A DNA stretch of 64,000 nucleotides from Pseudolabrys sp. (lineage in GTDB: Bacteria; Pseudomonadota; Alphaproteobacteria; Rhizobiales; Xanthobacteraceae), in assembly GCA_029980465.1 (NCBI GenBank), contig JARYIJ010000001.1, positions 3,173,501 to 3,237,500 of the forward strand, in the 5' to 3' direction. A model generated the notes under the pieces. It worked only from the letters and a program-made list of their open reading frames with translations, was not told where the DNA came from and made no database searches. Below are positions 44,797 to 53,985 of this stretch, one piece after another (position 1 is the first letter of the stretch; each line of letters starts with the position of its first letter). A program made the translations under genes and the position numbers.

Positions 44797-44876
44797 GGCA
44801 CGACGTCCTTCGACTCTCCTGATTCACTTGATTCACTTTTTTATCTCCCGCGATCGCGCCGCAAGGTTTTGTGTCA

Positions 44877-44901
44877 GGAACTTCCGACGCAATAAGACGT
44901 T
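44877..44901 (+). promoter_or_regulatory. EcfG-type promoter for the DUF992 gene
   Basis: GGAAC at 44877-44881, 16-bp spacer, CGTT at 44898-44901, 26 bp ahead of the ATG. Exact consensus. Confidence 0.77.
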
Positions 44902-44927
44902 GTTGCCCGAACCGTATGGAGAGAGAC

Positions 44928-45410
44928 ATGATGAAATCGACATCCGTTATCATTGCCGCTGCGCTGGCTGCGGCTGTCGCGCTGCCGCAGGTCGCGTCCG
45001 CCGCGCCCGAGCGCACCAAGGTCGGCACGCTCGATTGCGATATCTCGGCCGGCATCGGTATGATCATCGCGTCGAAGAAACAGGTGCAGTGCATCTTCAC
45101 GCCGTCGGCGCCGGGGCCGCGTGAAGTCTATGTCGGCAGCATCACCAAATTCGGGCTCGACGTCGGCGTCACCGCTGGCGGCCGCATGGTCTGGACCGTG
45201 ATCGCGCCGACCGATCGCCGCTTTGGCGCGCTGGCCGGCCACTACGGCGGTGCGAGCGCCGAAGCAACCGTTGGCGCCGGCGTTGGCGCGAATGCCTTGA
45301 TCGGCGGCTCGAACCGCACCGTGACGCTGCAGCCGTTATCGGTCCAGGGCCAGACCGGCCTCAACCTCGCGGTCGGCGTGTCGGGCCTGGATCTGCACCC
45401 GGCTCACTAA
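44928..45410 (+). CDS. Exported DUF992 family protein
   Basis: A 160-aa protein with signal peptide (about residues 1-25, ending ASAA). The DUF992 domain follows, with two Cys (GTLDCD, VQCIFTP) that probably form the family disulfide, and a Gly/Ala/Val-rich C-terminal half (VGAGVGANALIGGSNRTV). The domain is common in alphaproteobacteria and its role is unknown. GGAGAG lies 5-10 bp upstream of ATGs at 44928 and 44931. The EcfG-type promoter predicts stress induction. A hairpin terminator follows. Confidence 0.87.
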   Translation: MMKSTSVIIAAALAAAVALPQVASAAPERTKVGTLDCDISAGIGMIIASKKQVQCIFTPSAPGPREVYVGSITKFGLDVGVTAGGRMVWTVIAPTDRRFGALAGHYGGASAEATVGAGVGANALIGGSNRTVTLQPLSVQGQTGLNLAVGVSGLDLHPAH

Positions 45411-45433
45411 ACTCCCGATTATCGTGCTGCGTA

Positions 45434-45461
45434 TCGGCCGCCTCCGGGCGGCCGATTTTTT
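45434..45461 (+). terminator. Rho-independent terminator after the DUF992 gene
   Basis: A 9-bp perfect stem TCGGCCGCC / GGCGGCCGA with a 4-base loop, followed by six T. It ends 14 bp before the convergent tRNA-Gln gene. Confidence 0.85.
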
Positions 45462-45474
45462 ATGGTGCGGCGGT

Positions 45475-45548
45475 TGGCTGGGGAACCTGGATTCGAACCA
45501 AGATTCTCGGAGTCAGAGTCCGATGTTCTACCATTGAACTATTCCCCA
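45475..45548 (-). tRNA. tRNA-Gln (anticodon CUG)
   Basis: Reads on the reverse strand as a 74-nt cloverleaf: acceptor TGGGGAA paired with TTCCCCA, discriminator G and encoded CCA. The D arm contains AATGGTAGAAC, the anticodon loop is CTCTGAC (anticodon CTG) and the T loop is TTCGAAT. No integrase or duplicated 3' end is seen nearby, so it shows no sign of use as an attachment site. Confidence 0.95.
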
Positions 45549-45668
45549 CCACCGGTGCCGGGCCGCGAACGGCCGGCGCAATGGGCGGTTTCCTTTAGCG
45601 AGCGAATCCGCCGCGAGCAAGACCTGCACTCGGCTCGATTTAACGACTTTCGCGGCGCCGGCGCGACT

Positions 45669-45694
45669 GGAACGCGGCACCATGTCACGCAGTT
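45669..45694 (+). promoter_or_regulatory. Weak EcfG-type promoter candidate
   Basis: GGAAC at 45669-45673, N19, TT at 45693-45694 (-10 AGTT), 75 bp before the His/Gly-rich protein gene. Only the loose form of the consensus is met. Confidence 0.3.
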
Positions 45695-45769
45695 CATCTT
45701 CAGTTCACAACGCGGGGCGCACCGTGGCGGCAATTGGCCTCCAGGGACCTCCAAGACTAGGAGAAGATC

Positions 45770-46090
45770 ATGACCCGCAAGATTCTGATGGCTTTGGCCG
45801 TTCTGGTGCTGGCCGGCGCTGCGCTATCGAGTCCGGCCGCGGCGCGCTGGCATGGCGGCTATCATGGCAGCTGGCACGGTGGCTATCACGGCGGTTGGCA
45901 TGGTGGCTGGCATCACCACGGCTGGGGTTGGGGCTGGGGCTTCGGCCCCGCCTTTGGCCTCGGCTTTGCCGGCGGCTATTACGGTTATCCGTATGCCGCG
46001 CCGTATTACTACAACTATAGTTGTTGGCGGCGCGCCCGGGTCTGGACCGCTTATGGCTGGCGCTGGCGGCGCGTCTGGGTATGCGACTGA
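45770..46090 (+). CDS. Exported His/Gly/Trp/Tyr-rich small protein
   Basis: A 106-aa protein: signal peptide of ~25 residues (ending AAA), then WHGGYHG-type repeats (about 5 units at residues 26-50), a WGWGWGFG tract, a Tyr-rich stretch and a Trp/Arg-rich C-terminus with two Cys. The His density suggests metal binding. Similar sulfur-poor, Gly/His-rich exported proteins occur widely in this order without assigned function. AGGAG lies about 8 bp upstream of the ATG. Confidence 0.75.
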   Translation: MTRKILMALAVLVLAGAALSSPAAARWHGGYHGSWHGGYHGGWHGGWHHHGWGWGWGFGPAFGLGFAGGYYGYPYAAPYYYNYSCWRRARVWTAYGWRWRRVWVCD

Positions 46091-46109
46091 CGCAAGCGGC
46101 GGCGCGCGT

Positions 46110-47312
46110 TTAAGCCGGCTTCCTGGTTGAGCCGGCGACGGTGAAGATGGTCAGCAGGCAGAAAGCGGCGACCATCAGGAAGACCCACTGCGGCGCGCCG
46201 TGATCGAGCGCCAAGCCGAAGATAATCGGCGCGACGATGCCGCCGAGGTTGAAACCATTGGTGACGAAGCCGAACACCTTGCCGAACGAGCCGGGCGGGG
46301 TGACCGAACGCACGATCATGTCGCGCGACGGCATGATGATGCCGTTGAACAAGCCGCCGACCGACATCACCGCAATGAGCAGCGCATCGCTCATATTGAA
46401 GACGAGCACCGCCGCGAGCACCGTCATCATCACTAATCCTGCGGCTGCGACCGCCCCATGCCTGGTCGTTCGCCCGGCCAGGTAGCCGCCGGCGAGGACA
46501 CCGATCGCCGACAAAGCGAGGTAGCCGGTGAGCGCGATGCTTGCCGTTTTGGCGGGTGTATTGTGCAGCGCGGACAGTGTCACAATCGAATAATTCTGCA
46601 AGCCGCCGCTGATCAGCGCCAGCATGATGAAGAAGACGAGGTTGAGCAGGATCGGCTTCGACATCAGGAGGCCCAGGCCGCTGCGTTGTGTTGCTTGCTC
46701 TGCCGGCTTGCGGTCCGCCACGACCGGCGGCTCTTCGCCCTGGACGATCAGCACGAGCGCGACGATGAAACCGAGAATGCCGGCGCCGATGAAAGCGCCG
46801 CGCCAGCCCCACTGGCTCTGCATCAGAAGCAGCGTGCTCGGCGCGGCGGCGGAGCCCAGCATGCCCGCGAAGGTGTGGATCGAAAACGCTTTGGCGGCGC
46901 GCTCGGGCGGCACATGATGCGAGAGGATCGAGTAATCCGCCGGGTGATAGACGGTATTGCCGAGACCGGCGGCCGCGAACATCGCCAGCAGCACCCAGAA
47001 CGAATGGACGACGCCGGCGATCACGAAGGCGCCGGCGCCTAGCAACATTCCGCCGATCAGCAACGGCCTCGCGCCAAAACGGTCGACCAGGAACCCCGCC
47101 GGGGTCTGCAGCACCGCCGACACGACGTTGAAGATCGTGAGCGCGAGGCCGAGTTCGGTGTAGCTCACGGCGTAGTCGGCGCGCACGATCTCGAACAGCG
47201 GCGGCAGTAAAAGGATGTAGTAGTGCGAGACGAAATGCGCGGCGCTGATCGAGGCGACCAGCCGCGTCGCCGCAGCGTTGCTTGGACGCAGACGTTCTGT
47301 CGCCTCGGTCAT
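46110..47312 (-). CDS. MFS transporter
   Basis: A 400-aa inner-membrane protein with about twelve hydrophobic segments split into two halves of six. The loop 2-3 motif region includes GFLVDRFGARPLLIGG, the MFS-A motif. No substrate is evident from the sequence. Downstream of the CoxL-like gene on the same strand with 128 bp between, so cotranscription is uncertain. Confidence 0.9.
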   Translation of the reverse strand: MTEATERLRPSNAAATRLVASISAAHFVSHYYILLLPPLFEIVRADYAVSYTELGLALTIFNVVSAVLQTPAGFLVDRFGARPLLIGGMLLGAGAFVIAGVVHSFWVLLAMFAAAGLGNTVYHPADYSILSHHVPPERAAKAFSIHTFAGMLGSAAAPSTLLLMQSQWGWRGAFIGAGILGFIVALVLIVQGEEPPVVADRKPAEQATQRSGLGLLMSKPILLNLVFFIMLALISGGLQNYSIVTLSALHNTPAKTASIALTGYLALSAIGVLAGGYLAGRTTRHGAVAAAGLVMMTVLAAVLVFNMSDALLIAVMSVGGLFNGIIMPSRDMIVRSVTPPGSFGKVFGFVTNGFNLGGIVAPIIFGLALDHGAPQWVFLMVAAFCLLTIFTVAGSTRKPA

Positions 47313-47440
47313 GCCATGGGTACCCGGACGGCGCGGACTATGGCCGCTGAGTCACCCTTGTTCCAGTGCGTTTTCGGCACAGGCCCCATGCTGAAGCCGT
47401 GTTCGCAGCCGCAGCACCCGGGTGTCAGCCGTATGTTCCT

Positions 47441-49798
47441 CTAAGCGCTCTTGGCTTCGGCGTCGCGGATCGCAGCCCACACGCGAGACGGCGAGGCCGG
47501 CATGTCGATATGCCGTATGCCGAAATCTGCCAGGGCATCGGCCACCGCGTTCATCACGGAGGTCAGCCCGCCGGCGCATCCGGCTTCGCCGCATCCCTTG
47601 GTGCCAAGCGGATTGGTCTTGGCGGGAACCGGGTGATTTTCGACGACGAAGTTCGGCACGTTGTGGGCTCGCGGCATCGCATAGTCCATGAACGAGCCGC
47701 TCAGAAGCTGGCCGTCGGCATCATAGACGGTGTTCTCCATCAGCGCCTGGCCGATCCCCTGGACCACGCCGCCGTGGGTCTGCCCCTCGACCAGCATCGG
47801 ATTGATCACGGTGCCGAAGTCGTTGACGGCGGAATATTTCACCACCTCTGTGACGCCGGTGGTCGGATCGATTTCGACCTCGCAGATGTGACAACCGTTC
47901 GGGAACGCCGACGGCACGCCGTCGCTGGCGTGCTTGACGTCGAGCGAATGCGGCACGCCCTCGGGTAGATCGATGCCCGAGCGCAGCTTCTCGGCCAGGT
48001 CCATGATGCCGATGGCCCGGTCGGTGCCGGCGATGACGAAACGACCGTTCCTGAACTCGATGTCGCTGGCCGATGCCTCAAGAACGTGCGCGGCGATCTG
48101 CTTGCCCCTGTCGATCACCAAGTCGGACGCCTCGGCGATCGCGGCACCGCTCGCGGTGATGGAGCGCGAGCCGCCGGTGCCGCCGCCGGCGATCAGTTCG
48201 TCGCTGTCGCCTTGCAGCAGGCGGATCCTGTCGAACGGAATGCCCAGCCTGGTGTTCAGCACCTGCGCGAACGGTGAGGCATGACCCTGGCCGTAATCGA
48301 GTGTGCCGGTGATGATGGTGACGCTGCCGTCAGGCTCGAACCGGATGCCGCCCATCTCCTTGGACGCTGGCGCCGTGACTTCGAGGAAGCAGCCGACGCC
48401 AAGCCCGCGCACCTTGCCGGCCTTGCGGCTCTCGCGCTTGCGTTTGGCGAAGCCCTTGACGTCGGCGAGCTCGACGGCGTGCTTGAGCACGGCGGGGAAA
48501 TCGCCGCTGTCATAGGTCATCGCCGCGGCGTTGTGATAGGGCAGGTCCTTCGGCCGGATCAGGTTGCGCTTGCGCAGCTCGATGCGGTCGATCCCCATCT
48601 CGCGCGCCGCGGTGTCGATCAACCGCTCCATGTAGTAGTTGCCTTCGGGGCGGCCGGCGCCCCGATAGGCCGAAACCAGCGTGGTGTTGGTGTAGACGCA
48701 CTTGCTCGACACTTCGATTAGCGGCGTGCGGTAGACGCTGGCAACGTTCTTGACCGTGTTGAGCGTCGCCATCAGCGGCGACACTGGATTGAGCCACGCG
48801 CCCATGTTGCCATAGCCGGTAATCCGCAGGGCGAGGAAGTGGCCATCCTTGTCGAGCGCGAGCTCGGCGGTCATCTCATGGTCGCGGCCGTGATGATCCG
48901 ACACGAACGAACCGGAGCGGTCGTCGGTCCACTTGACCGGGCGCCCGAGCTCCTTCGCCGCGTGCAGGATGCAGATGTATTCCGGATAGACGGCGGCCTT
49001 CATGCCGAACGAGCCGCCGACATTGCCAGTCAGCACGCGCACCTTGTCCGGCTTGGCGCCGAGGATGTCGACCAGCGACGCCTTCATGCCGAACACGCCC
49101 TGGCTGCATGAATGCAGGGTCCATTTCTCGTCCTTCTTGCCGTATTCGCCGATGGCGGCGCGCGGCTCCATCGCCGCGACGACCATGCGGGTGTTGCGGA
49201 TCGGCAGTTTGACGACGTGGGCGGCGCCCGCGATGGCGGCGGCCGTCTTGTCGGCGTCGCCGTAGTGATAATCGAGCGCAAGGTTGCCGGGGATGTTGTC
49301 GTAGAGCTGCGGCGCGCCAGGCTTCGCGCCTTCGCTCGCCAGCGTCACGGCGGGTAGTGGCTCGACGTCGAGCGAAACGGCCTCCGCGGCGTCGCGCGCC
49401 TGCGCCAGCGTCTCGGCGACGACGCAGGCGACCGGGTCGCCGACGCAGCGGACTTTGCCTTCCGCCAGCGCGTGGCGTAGCCCGACCTTGAGCGGCGAGC
49501 CGTCGCGGTTCTTCAGCGGCATCGTGTTCTTGAGCGGGCCGTAAGCCTTGAGATCGGCGGCCGTGTAGACCGCCAGCACGCCGGGCATGCCGCGCGCCGC
49601 TTCGGCGTCGATGCCGCGCAATACGCCGTGCGCGTCGCGGCTGCGCACCATTACGGCGTAAGCTTGGCCCTTGAGGTTGAGGTCGTCGGTGTAGTGGCCT
49701 TCGCCGCGCACCAGCATCGGATCTTCGGTTCGCGGCACGGGCTGGCCGATACCGAACTTCATCATCGCCAAAGCGGCGTCTTGCGTTCTGTCGTCCAT
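47441..49798 (-). CDS. Molybdenum hydroxylase large subunit, form II CoxL-like
   Basis: A 785-aa molybdopterin-binding subunit of the xanthine dehydrogenase/aldehyde oxidase/CO dehydrogenase superfamily. It carries [13 protein letters not shown] near residue 372, the form II motif (form I CO dehydrogenases have AYRCSFR), so CO oxidation is unlikely. The C-terminal active-site Glu sits in [10 protein letters not shown] near 736. The small Fe-S and medium FAD subunit genes normally next to it are absent here. The start at 49798 gives a standard N-terminus; the upstream extension is not credible. Confidence 0.9.
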   Translation of the reverse strand: MDDRTQDAALAMMKFGIGQPVPRTEDPMLVRGEGHYTDDLNLKGQAYAVMVRSRDAHGVLRGIDAEAARGMPGVLAVYTAADLKAYGPLKNTMPLKNRDGSPLKVGLRHALAEGKVRCVGDPVACVVAETLAQARDAAEAVSLDVEPLPAVTLASEGAKPGAPQLYDNIPGNLALDYHYGDADKTAAAIAGAAHVVKLPIRNTRMVVAAMEPRAAIGEYGKKDEKWTLHSCSQGVFGMKASLVDILGAKPDKVRVLTGNVGGSFGMKAAVYPEYICILHAAKELGRPVKWTDDRSGSFVSDHHGRDHEMTAELALDKDGHFLALRITGYGNMGAWLNPVSPLMATLNTVKNVASVYRTPLIEVSSKCVYTNTTLVSAYRGAGRPEGNYYMERLIDTAAREMGIDRIELRKRNLIRPKDLPYHNAAAMTYDSGDFPAVLKHAVELADVKGFAKRKRESRKAGKVRGLGVGCFLEVTAPASKEMGGIRFEPDGSVTIITGTLDYGQGHASPFAQVLNTRLGIPFDRIRLLQGDSDELIAGGGTGGSRSITASGAAIAEASDLVIDRGKQIAAHVLEASASDIEFRNGRFVIAGTDRAIGIMDLAEKLRSGIDLPEGVPHSLDVKHASDGVPSAFPNGCHICEVEIDPTTGVTEVVKYSAVNDFGTVINPMLVEGQTHGGVVQGIGQALMENTVYDADGQLLSGSFMDYAMPRAHNVPNFVVENHPVPAKTNPLGTKGCGEAGCAGGLTSVMNAVADALADFGIRHIDMPASPSRVWAAIRDAEAKSA

Positions 49799-49980
49799 GG
49801 GGCTGGGGCTTTGTGGGTGATATCCCTCAAATAAAGGACGCAGCGTCATTCGACAAGAACGGAGGGCCAGGAGCGTGGGTTGCGCGCTTCGCATGCGCTG
49901 TTACACTTTGCGTGAAGTGAAAATCGGCGCCGCGCCGGACCGCGACGGATTCGGGCTGCGGCAGGAAGGTTCGAAACGCG

Positions 49981-51090
49981 ATGAGTGGCGAGGCCCGGGG
50001 GCAACCCGGCCTCGGCCCTGCCGTTGATCCGGCGCCGCAGCGGCGGTCCCGGTGGGGTCGGCGGTCGCCTGAGATGCGGAACGGCGCCGGTGGCGACCGC
50101 GGCGGGCCGACCTATGCCGCGCTTGATCTCGGCACCAACAACTGCCGTCTGCTGATCGCGCGTCCGACCGCCGACGGCTTTCGTGTCGTCGACGCGTTCT
50201 CGCGCATCATCCGGCTGGGCGAGGGCATCTCCGCCACGGGGCGGCTGAGCGACGCCGCCATCGCCCGAGCCATCGACGCGCTCGCGGTCTGCCGGGACAA
50301 GATGCGCAACAGGGGCGTTGGCCGCGCGCGGCTAATCGCGACCGAGGCCTGCCGCGCGGCGGCGAATGGCATGGAATTCCGCGCGCGTGTCGCCGCGGAG
50401 GTCGGCCTCGAGCTCGACATCATCGACCGCGAGACCGAAGCCTGCCTCGCGGCGACCGGATGCACGCCCTTGTTCGATCCGGACTGTGACGGCGTCATTC
50501 TGTTCGATATCGGCGGCGGCTCGTCCGAGCTCGTCAGGCTCGAACGCTGCGAGGTCAACGGCTACGGTCCGCCGCCGCCGCGCATCCGCGGCTGGGTGTC
50601 GCTCAAGCACGGCGTCGTCACGCTGGCCGAAAAGCACGGCGGCATGACGGTGACGCGCGCCACCTACGACGCGATGGTCGACGAGGTGTCGGACCTCGTC
50701 GGGCCGTTCGCCGCCGCGCATGGCGCCGACATCGGCGGTCTGCACATGCTCGGCACCTCAGGCACCGTGACCACCATCGCCGGCGTTCATCTCAATTTGC
50801 GGCGCTACGACCGCAGTCGCGTCGACGGCTGCTGGATGGCGGCGGACGAGATCGACAAGGTAGTCGAGCGGCTGCTGGCGATGGATTATCACGGCCGCGC
50901 CGAGAGTCCGTGCATCGGGCCCGACCGCGCCGATCTGGTGCTGGCGGGCTGCGCTATCCTCGAGGCGATCCGTCGCGCCTTTCCGTGCCGGCGTTTGCGC
51001 GTCGCCGACCGTGGCCTGCGCGAGGGCATGCTGGTGCAGATGATGCGCGAGGACGGCGTGTGGAGCCGGCCGCACGCGGCGACACCATGA
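49981..51090 (+). CDS. Ppx/GppA family phosphatase
   Basis: Exopolyphosphatase or guanosine pentaphosphate phosphatase of the ASKHA fold (369 aa). The N-terminal phosphate-1 motif is [14 protein letters not shown] at about residues 45-58, the second domain has [11 protein letters not shown] near 178, and [11 protein letters not shown] comes later. It lacks the long C-terminal HD region of E. coli Ppx, so it is the short form. Residues 1-40 are low-complexity. Its stop overlaps the rlmE start (ATGA). Confidence 0.88.
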   Translation: MSGEARGQPGLGPAVDPAPQRRSRWGRRSPEMRNGAGGDRGGPTYAALDLGTNNCRLLIARPTADGFRVVDAFSRIIRLGEGISATGRLSDAAIARAIDALAVCRDKMRNRGVGRARLIATEACRAAANGMEFRARVAAEVGLELDIIDRETEACLAATGCTPLFDPDCDGVILFDIGGGSSELVRLERCEVNGYGPPPPRIRGWVSLKHGVVTLAEKHGGMTVTRATYDAMVDEVSDLVGPFAAAHGADIGGLHMLGTSGTVTTIAGVHLNLRRYDRSRVDGCWMAADEIDKVVERLLAMDYHGRAESPCIGPDRADLVLAGCAILEAIRRAFPCRRLRVADRGLREGMLVQMMREDGVWSRPHAATP

Positions 51091-51755
51091 CGCGAGGCAA
51101 GGACGTCGGGCGCACGCGCGTGCGCTCGAAGAACAAGTCGCAGTCGTCGAAGCAGTGGCTCGACCGCCAGCTCAACGACCCCTATGTCGCGCGCGCCAAG
51201 CGTGAAGGCTATCGCTCGCGCGCCGCCTTCAAGCTGATCGAGATCGACGACAAATACCGGTTTCTCAAGAAAGGCGGCCGCGTCGTCGATCTCGGCGCGG
51301 CACCGGGCGGCTGGAGCCAGGTCGCGGCAAAACGCGTGAGCGCGCCCGGCGATGGCAAGGTGGTGGCGATCGATCTGCTCGACATGGCGCCGGTCGCGGG
51401 CGTCGATTTCATGCAGCTCGATTTTCTCGATCCGCGCGCGCCCGACATCTTGAAAGAGAAACTGGGCGGCGAAGCCGACGTCGTGCTGACCGACATGGCG
51501 GCGAACGCGACCGGTCATCGCAAGACCGATCACTTGAAGATCATGGCGCTGGTCGAAACCGCCGCGCAGTTCGCGGGCGAGGTGCTCAAGCCCGGCGGCG
51601 CGTTCCTCGCCAAGGTGCTGCAGGGCGGCACCGAGCCGTCGCTGCTTGCCGAGCTCAAGCGTCATTTCGCCGAGGTGCGGCACGTCAAGCCGGCGGCGAG
51701 CCGCGCCGATTCGGCCGAACTCTATCTGCTGGCGACGGGCTTCCGCCGCGTCTAA
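51087..51755 (+). CDS. rlmE: 23S rRNA 2'-O-methyltransferase RlmE (FtsJ/RrmJ)
   Basis: Methylates the 2'-O of U2552 in 23S rRNA with S-adenosylmethionine. The 222-aa protein has the SAM loop [15 protein letters not shown] near residue 65 and KDEK-type catalytic positions spread in the family order, including Lys in YRSRAAFKL and Asp in [11 protein letters not shown]. The start is fixed by the 4-bp overlap with the ppx/gppA stop. Coupling of these two genes is conserved in alphaproteobacteria. Confidence 0.95.
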   Translation: MTRGKDVGRTRVRSKNKSQSSKQWLDRQLNDPYVARAKREGYRSRAAFKLIEIDDKYRFLKKGGRVVDLGAAPGGWSQVAAKRVSAPGDGKVVAIDLLDMAPVAGVDFMQLDFLDPRAPDILKEKLGGEADVVLTDMAANATGHRKTDHLKIMALVETAAQFAGEVLKPGGAFLAKVLQGGTEPSLLAELKRHFAEVRHVKPAASRADSAELYLLATGFRRV

Positions 51756-51785
51756 AGCCGTTTCGCTTTTGATGAAAATGGGACT

Positions 51786-51910
51786 CGTCATTGCCGGGCA
51801 ACCGGGTCCATGCGAAGCGCGGCCCGGTCGTAAACTTGACCCGGCAATCCATCCTTTTGAGATGACTCATCTTTTTCGATAGATGCGCGGGTCAAGCCCG
51901 CGCATGACGA
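51786..51910. repeat. Dispersed inverted-repeat element between convergent genes
   Basis: Begins CGTCATTGCCGGGC and ends with a 9-bp perfect hairpin (ATGCGCGGG / CCCGCGCAT, 51883-51905) followed by ATGACGA. Other elements at 60.1 and 63.3 kb share the CGGGC...ATGACG ends. It fills the space between rlmE and the convergent TPR gene. Confidence 0.6.
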
Positions 51911-51932
51911 TTCCGAGCAAACCTGAACCGCT

Positions 51933-53873
51933 TTAGCGGAACGCGCTGTTGAATCCCGCCGTGCGCAGGAAGCGGCGATAGTCCGCTTCACTGACGCGGC
52001 GGCGGTCGATGTAATATTCGGCTCCGGCATCGTCCTGCGGCGTTTGCTCACGCGCTTGAGGCGGCATCTCGGGCGGCGTTGGAATTGGCAAGGCCTCGCT
52101 GGCGGGTTGAGCTGCCTGATCGGGACCTGCGTCCGGCTTCTGCGGAGGCAGGGGAGCGGGGCTCTCGACGTCCGGCACGAAATTCGACGCTACGCGTTCC
52201 GGTACGGGCGCGCGTTCGTTCGCCGGCGCTGCTGCGCGCTTCATCGGCGCGGGTTGCGGGAGCGGTACGACGACCGGAGCGGGCGGCGGTGCTGGCGCGG
52301 CGCTCGCCATCGTTGCGGAAGGCGTGGCCTGTGCCGGTGCGGCCTCCGCCGTTCTCACAGCAGAGACATCCTTGGCGGCAGCGGCCTCGGCGGCCTGCTT
52401 CGCTGCCTCGGCCGCCATCGCCTGCTCGATCAGGCCGCGCTGGTAAACCGCAACGGCATTGCCGGGCTGGCGCCGGAGCGCCTCGTCAAGATCGGCAAGC
52501 GCGCCATCGCGGTCGCCGTCGGCTTTGCGCAGCGCCGCGCGCTCGACGTAGTTCGCGATGTCGCTCGGGTCACGGTTGATCGCCTCGGCATAGTCAGCCA
52601 GCGCCTTCGCCGTGTCGCCCTTGCTGCGATAGATGGTGGCGCGCTCGCGATAAAACGTGGCGTTGGCGGCATCCAGCGCGATGGCGCGATCGACATCGGA
52701 CAGCGCACTCGCGCCGTCGCCTTTGGCGGCATAAACCCTGCCGCGCTCGGCGAACGCGAAAGCATCGGTGCCGTCGGCCTGGATCGCCTTGTCGAGATCG
52801 GCGAGCGCCGCGTCGTAATCTTTCTTCCTGGCGGCGACCGCGCCGCGGACCGCCAGCGCCGTCTCGCTGTCGGGCTTGAGCTTGACGATGTGATTGACGT
52901 CGCTCATCGCGCCGTCGATGTCGCCGCCGGCATAGCGCCATCGCGCGCGCAGCTTCAGCGCGTCCACGCTCCAGGTGAGCTTGAGGACGCGGTCGATCTC
53001 CTTGAGCGCGCGCTTGTGGTCGCCCTTGGCGGCATAGGCCTCGGCGCGCAACCGGTAGGTCGCCGGCCGTCTCGGGTCGATCGCGATGGCGCGGTCGTAC
53101 AGCGCGATGGCCTTGTCGATGTCGCCCTTCTTGCGCCAGACGCCGGCCTCTGCGTCGATCACCCCGACGTTCTTCGGATCGAGCTTGGCTGCCGCGTCAT
53201 AGGCTTGCAACGCTTGCGGCAGATCGCCGGCCTCGGCGTAGGCCTGGCCGAGCATCATCGCGTTGGCGATGCTGGGGTCGAGTTGCGCGGCGCGCTGCAA
53301 GTCGGAGATGGCGTCGGCATAGTTGTGCTGCCGCAGATAGAGCTCGCCGCGACCGGCATAAGCGCGGGCGTGACGTGGATCGAGGCTCAACGCCTTGGCG
53401 TAGTCTTCCAGCGCGCCTTCGGTGAAGCCGAGGTCGCGCCGCACCGTGCCGCGGTTCGCATAGGCCGACGCGACGTTGGGCTCAAGTTCGATCGCCTGGT
53501 TGTAATCGGCAATAGCGCGGCCATAGTTGCCGCGCGCGAACCAGGCATTGCCGCGGTTCTGATAGGCCGGCGCGAAGCCGGGCGCGAGCTCGATCGCCTT
53601 GTCGAGGTCGGCAATGGCATGGGGCACGTCGTTGCGATCGAGATAAGCAAGGCCGCGCAAGGTATAGGCGACGCCGGCCGGCTTTCCAGATATGCGCGGC
53701 GAGCTCAGGAGGGTGGTGCAGGCGGCGATGCGCGCGCTGGCGTCAGCCACCGATTGATCCGCACAGCCACGCAGGGTGTTGCTTTGCGCGAGGGCAAATC
53801 CGCCCGTCCCGAACAATGAGGTCGCGAGCAGGCAGGAGGCCAAAACCTGCCAACGGTGACGACGGTCGGGCAT
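51933..53873 (-). CDS. Exported TPR-repeat protein
   Basis: A 646-aa protein with an N-terminal signal-like segment (residues 10-30), then about a dozen tetratricopeptide repeats at about 50-480 (repeated motifs such as A-Y-x-N-R-G-x-x-x-x-x-G). A Pro/Ala-rich linker of ~130 residues follows, and a short charged C-terminal end. TPR arrays mediate protein contacts; no partner is suggested by the neighbours. Some of the central repeats carry ANRG and RGEL turns that are more regular than the rest. Confidence 0.86.
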   Translation of the reverse strand: MPDRRHRWQVLASCLLATSLFGTGGFALAQSNTLRGCADQSVADASARIAACTTLLSSPRISGKPAGVAYTLRGLAYLDRNDVPHAIADLDKAIELAPGFAPAYQNRGNAWFARGNYGRAIADYNQAIELEPNVASAYANRGTVRRDLGFTEGALEDYAKALSLDPRHARAYAGRGELYLRQHNYADAISDLQRAAQLDPSIANAMMLGQAYAEAGDLPQALQAYDAAAKLDPKNVGVIDAEAGVWRKKGDIDKAIALYDRAIAIDPRRPATYRLRAEAYAAKGDHKRALKEIDRVLKLTWSVDALKLRARWRYAGGDIDGAMSDVNHIVKLKPDSETALAVRGAVAARKKDYDAALADLDKAIQADGTDAFAFAERGRVYAAKGDGASALSDVDRAIALDAANATFYRERATIYRSKGDTAKALADYAEAINRDPSDIANYVERAALRKADGDRDGALADLDEALRRQPGNAVAVYQRGLIEQAMAAEAAKQAAEAAAAKDVSAVRTAEAAPAQATPSATMASAAPAPPPAPVVVPLPQPAPMKRAAAPANERAPVPERVASNFVPDVESPAPLPPQKPDAGPDQAAQPASEALPIPTPPEMPPQAREQTPQDDAGAEYYIDRRRVSEADYRRFLRTAGFNSAFR

Positions 53874-53985
53874 ATACGGTGACGCGGCTGACGGTTTGCG
53901 AGATCGGGCGCAACGTTAGCGCCGCCGCGCGCGGAATGCCTGGAATCGTCGTTATATGGGTAACGGTTATGGTTGACGCATGCTT

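Noticed and set aside
45475..45548. tRNA-Gln as an integration site
   Set aside because: No integrase, no repeated tRNA 3' end and no island-like content adjacent.
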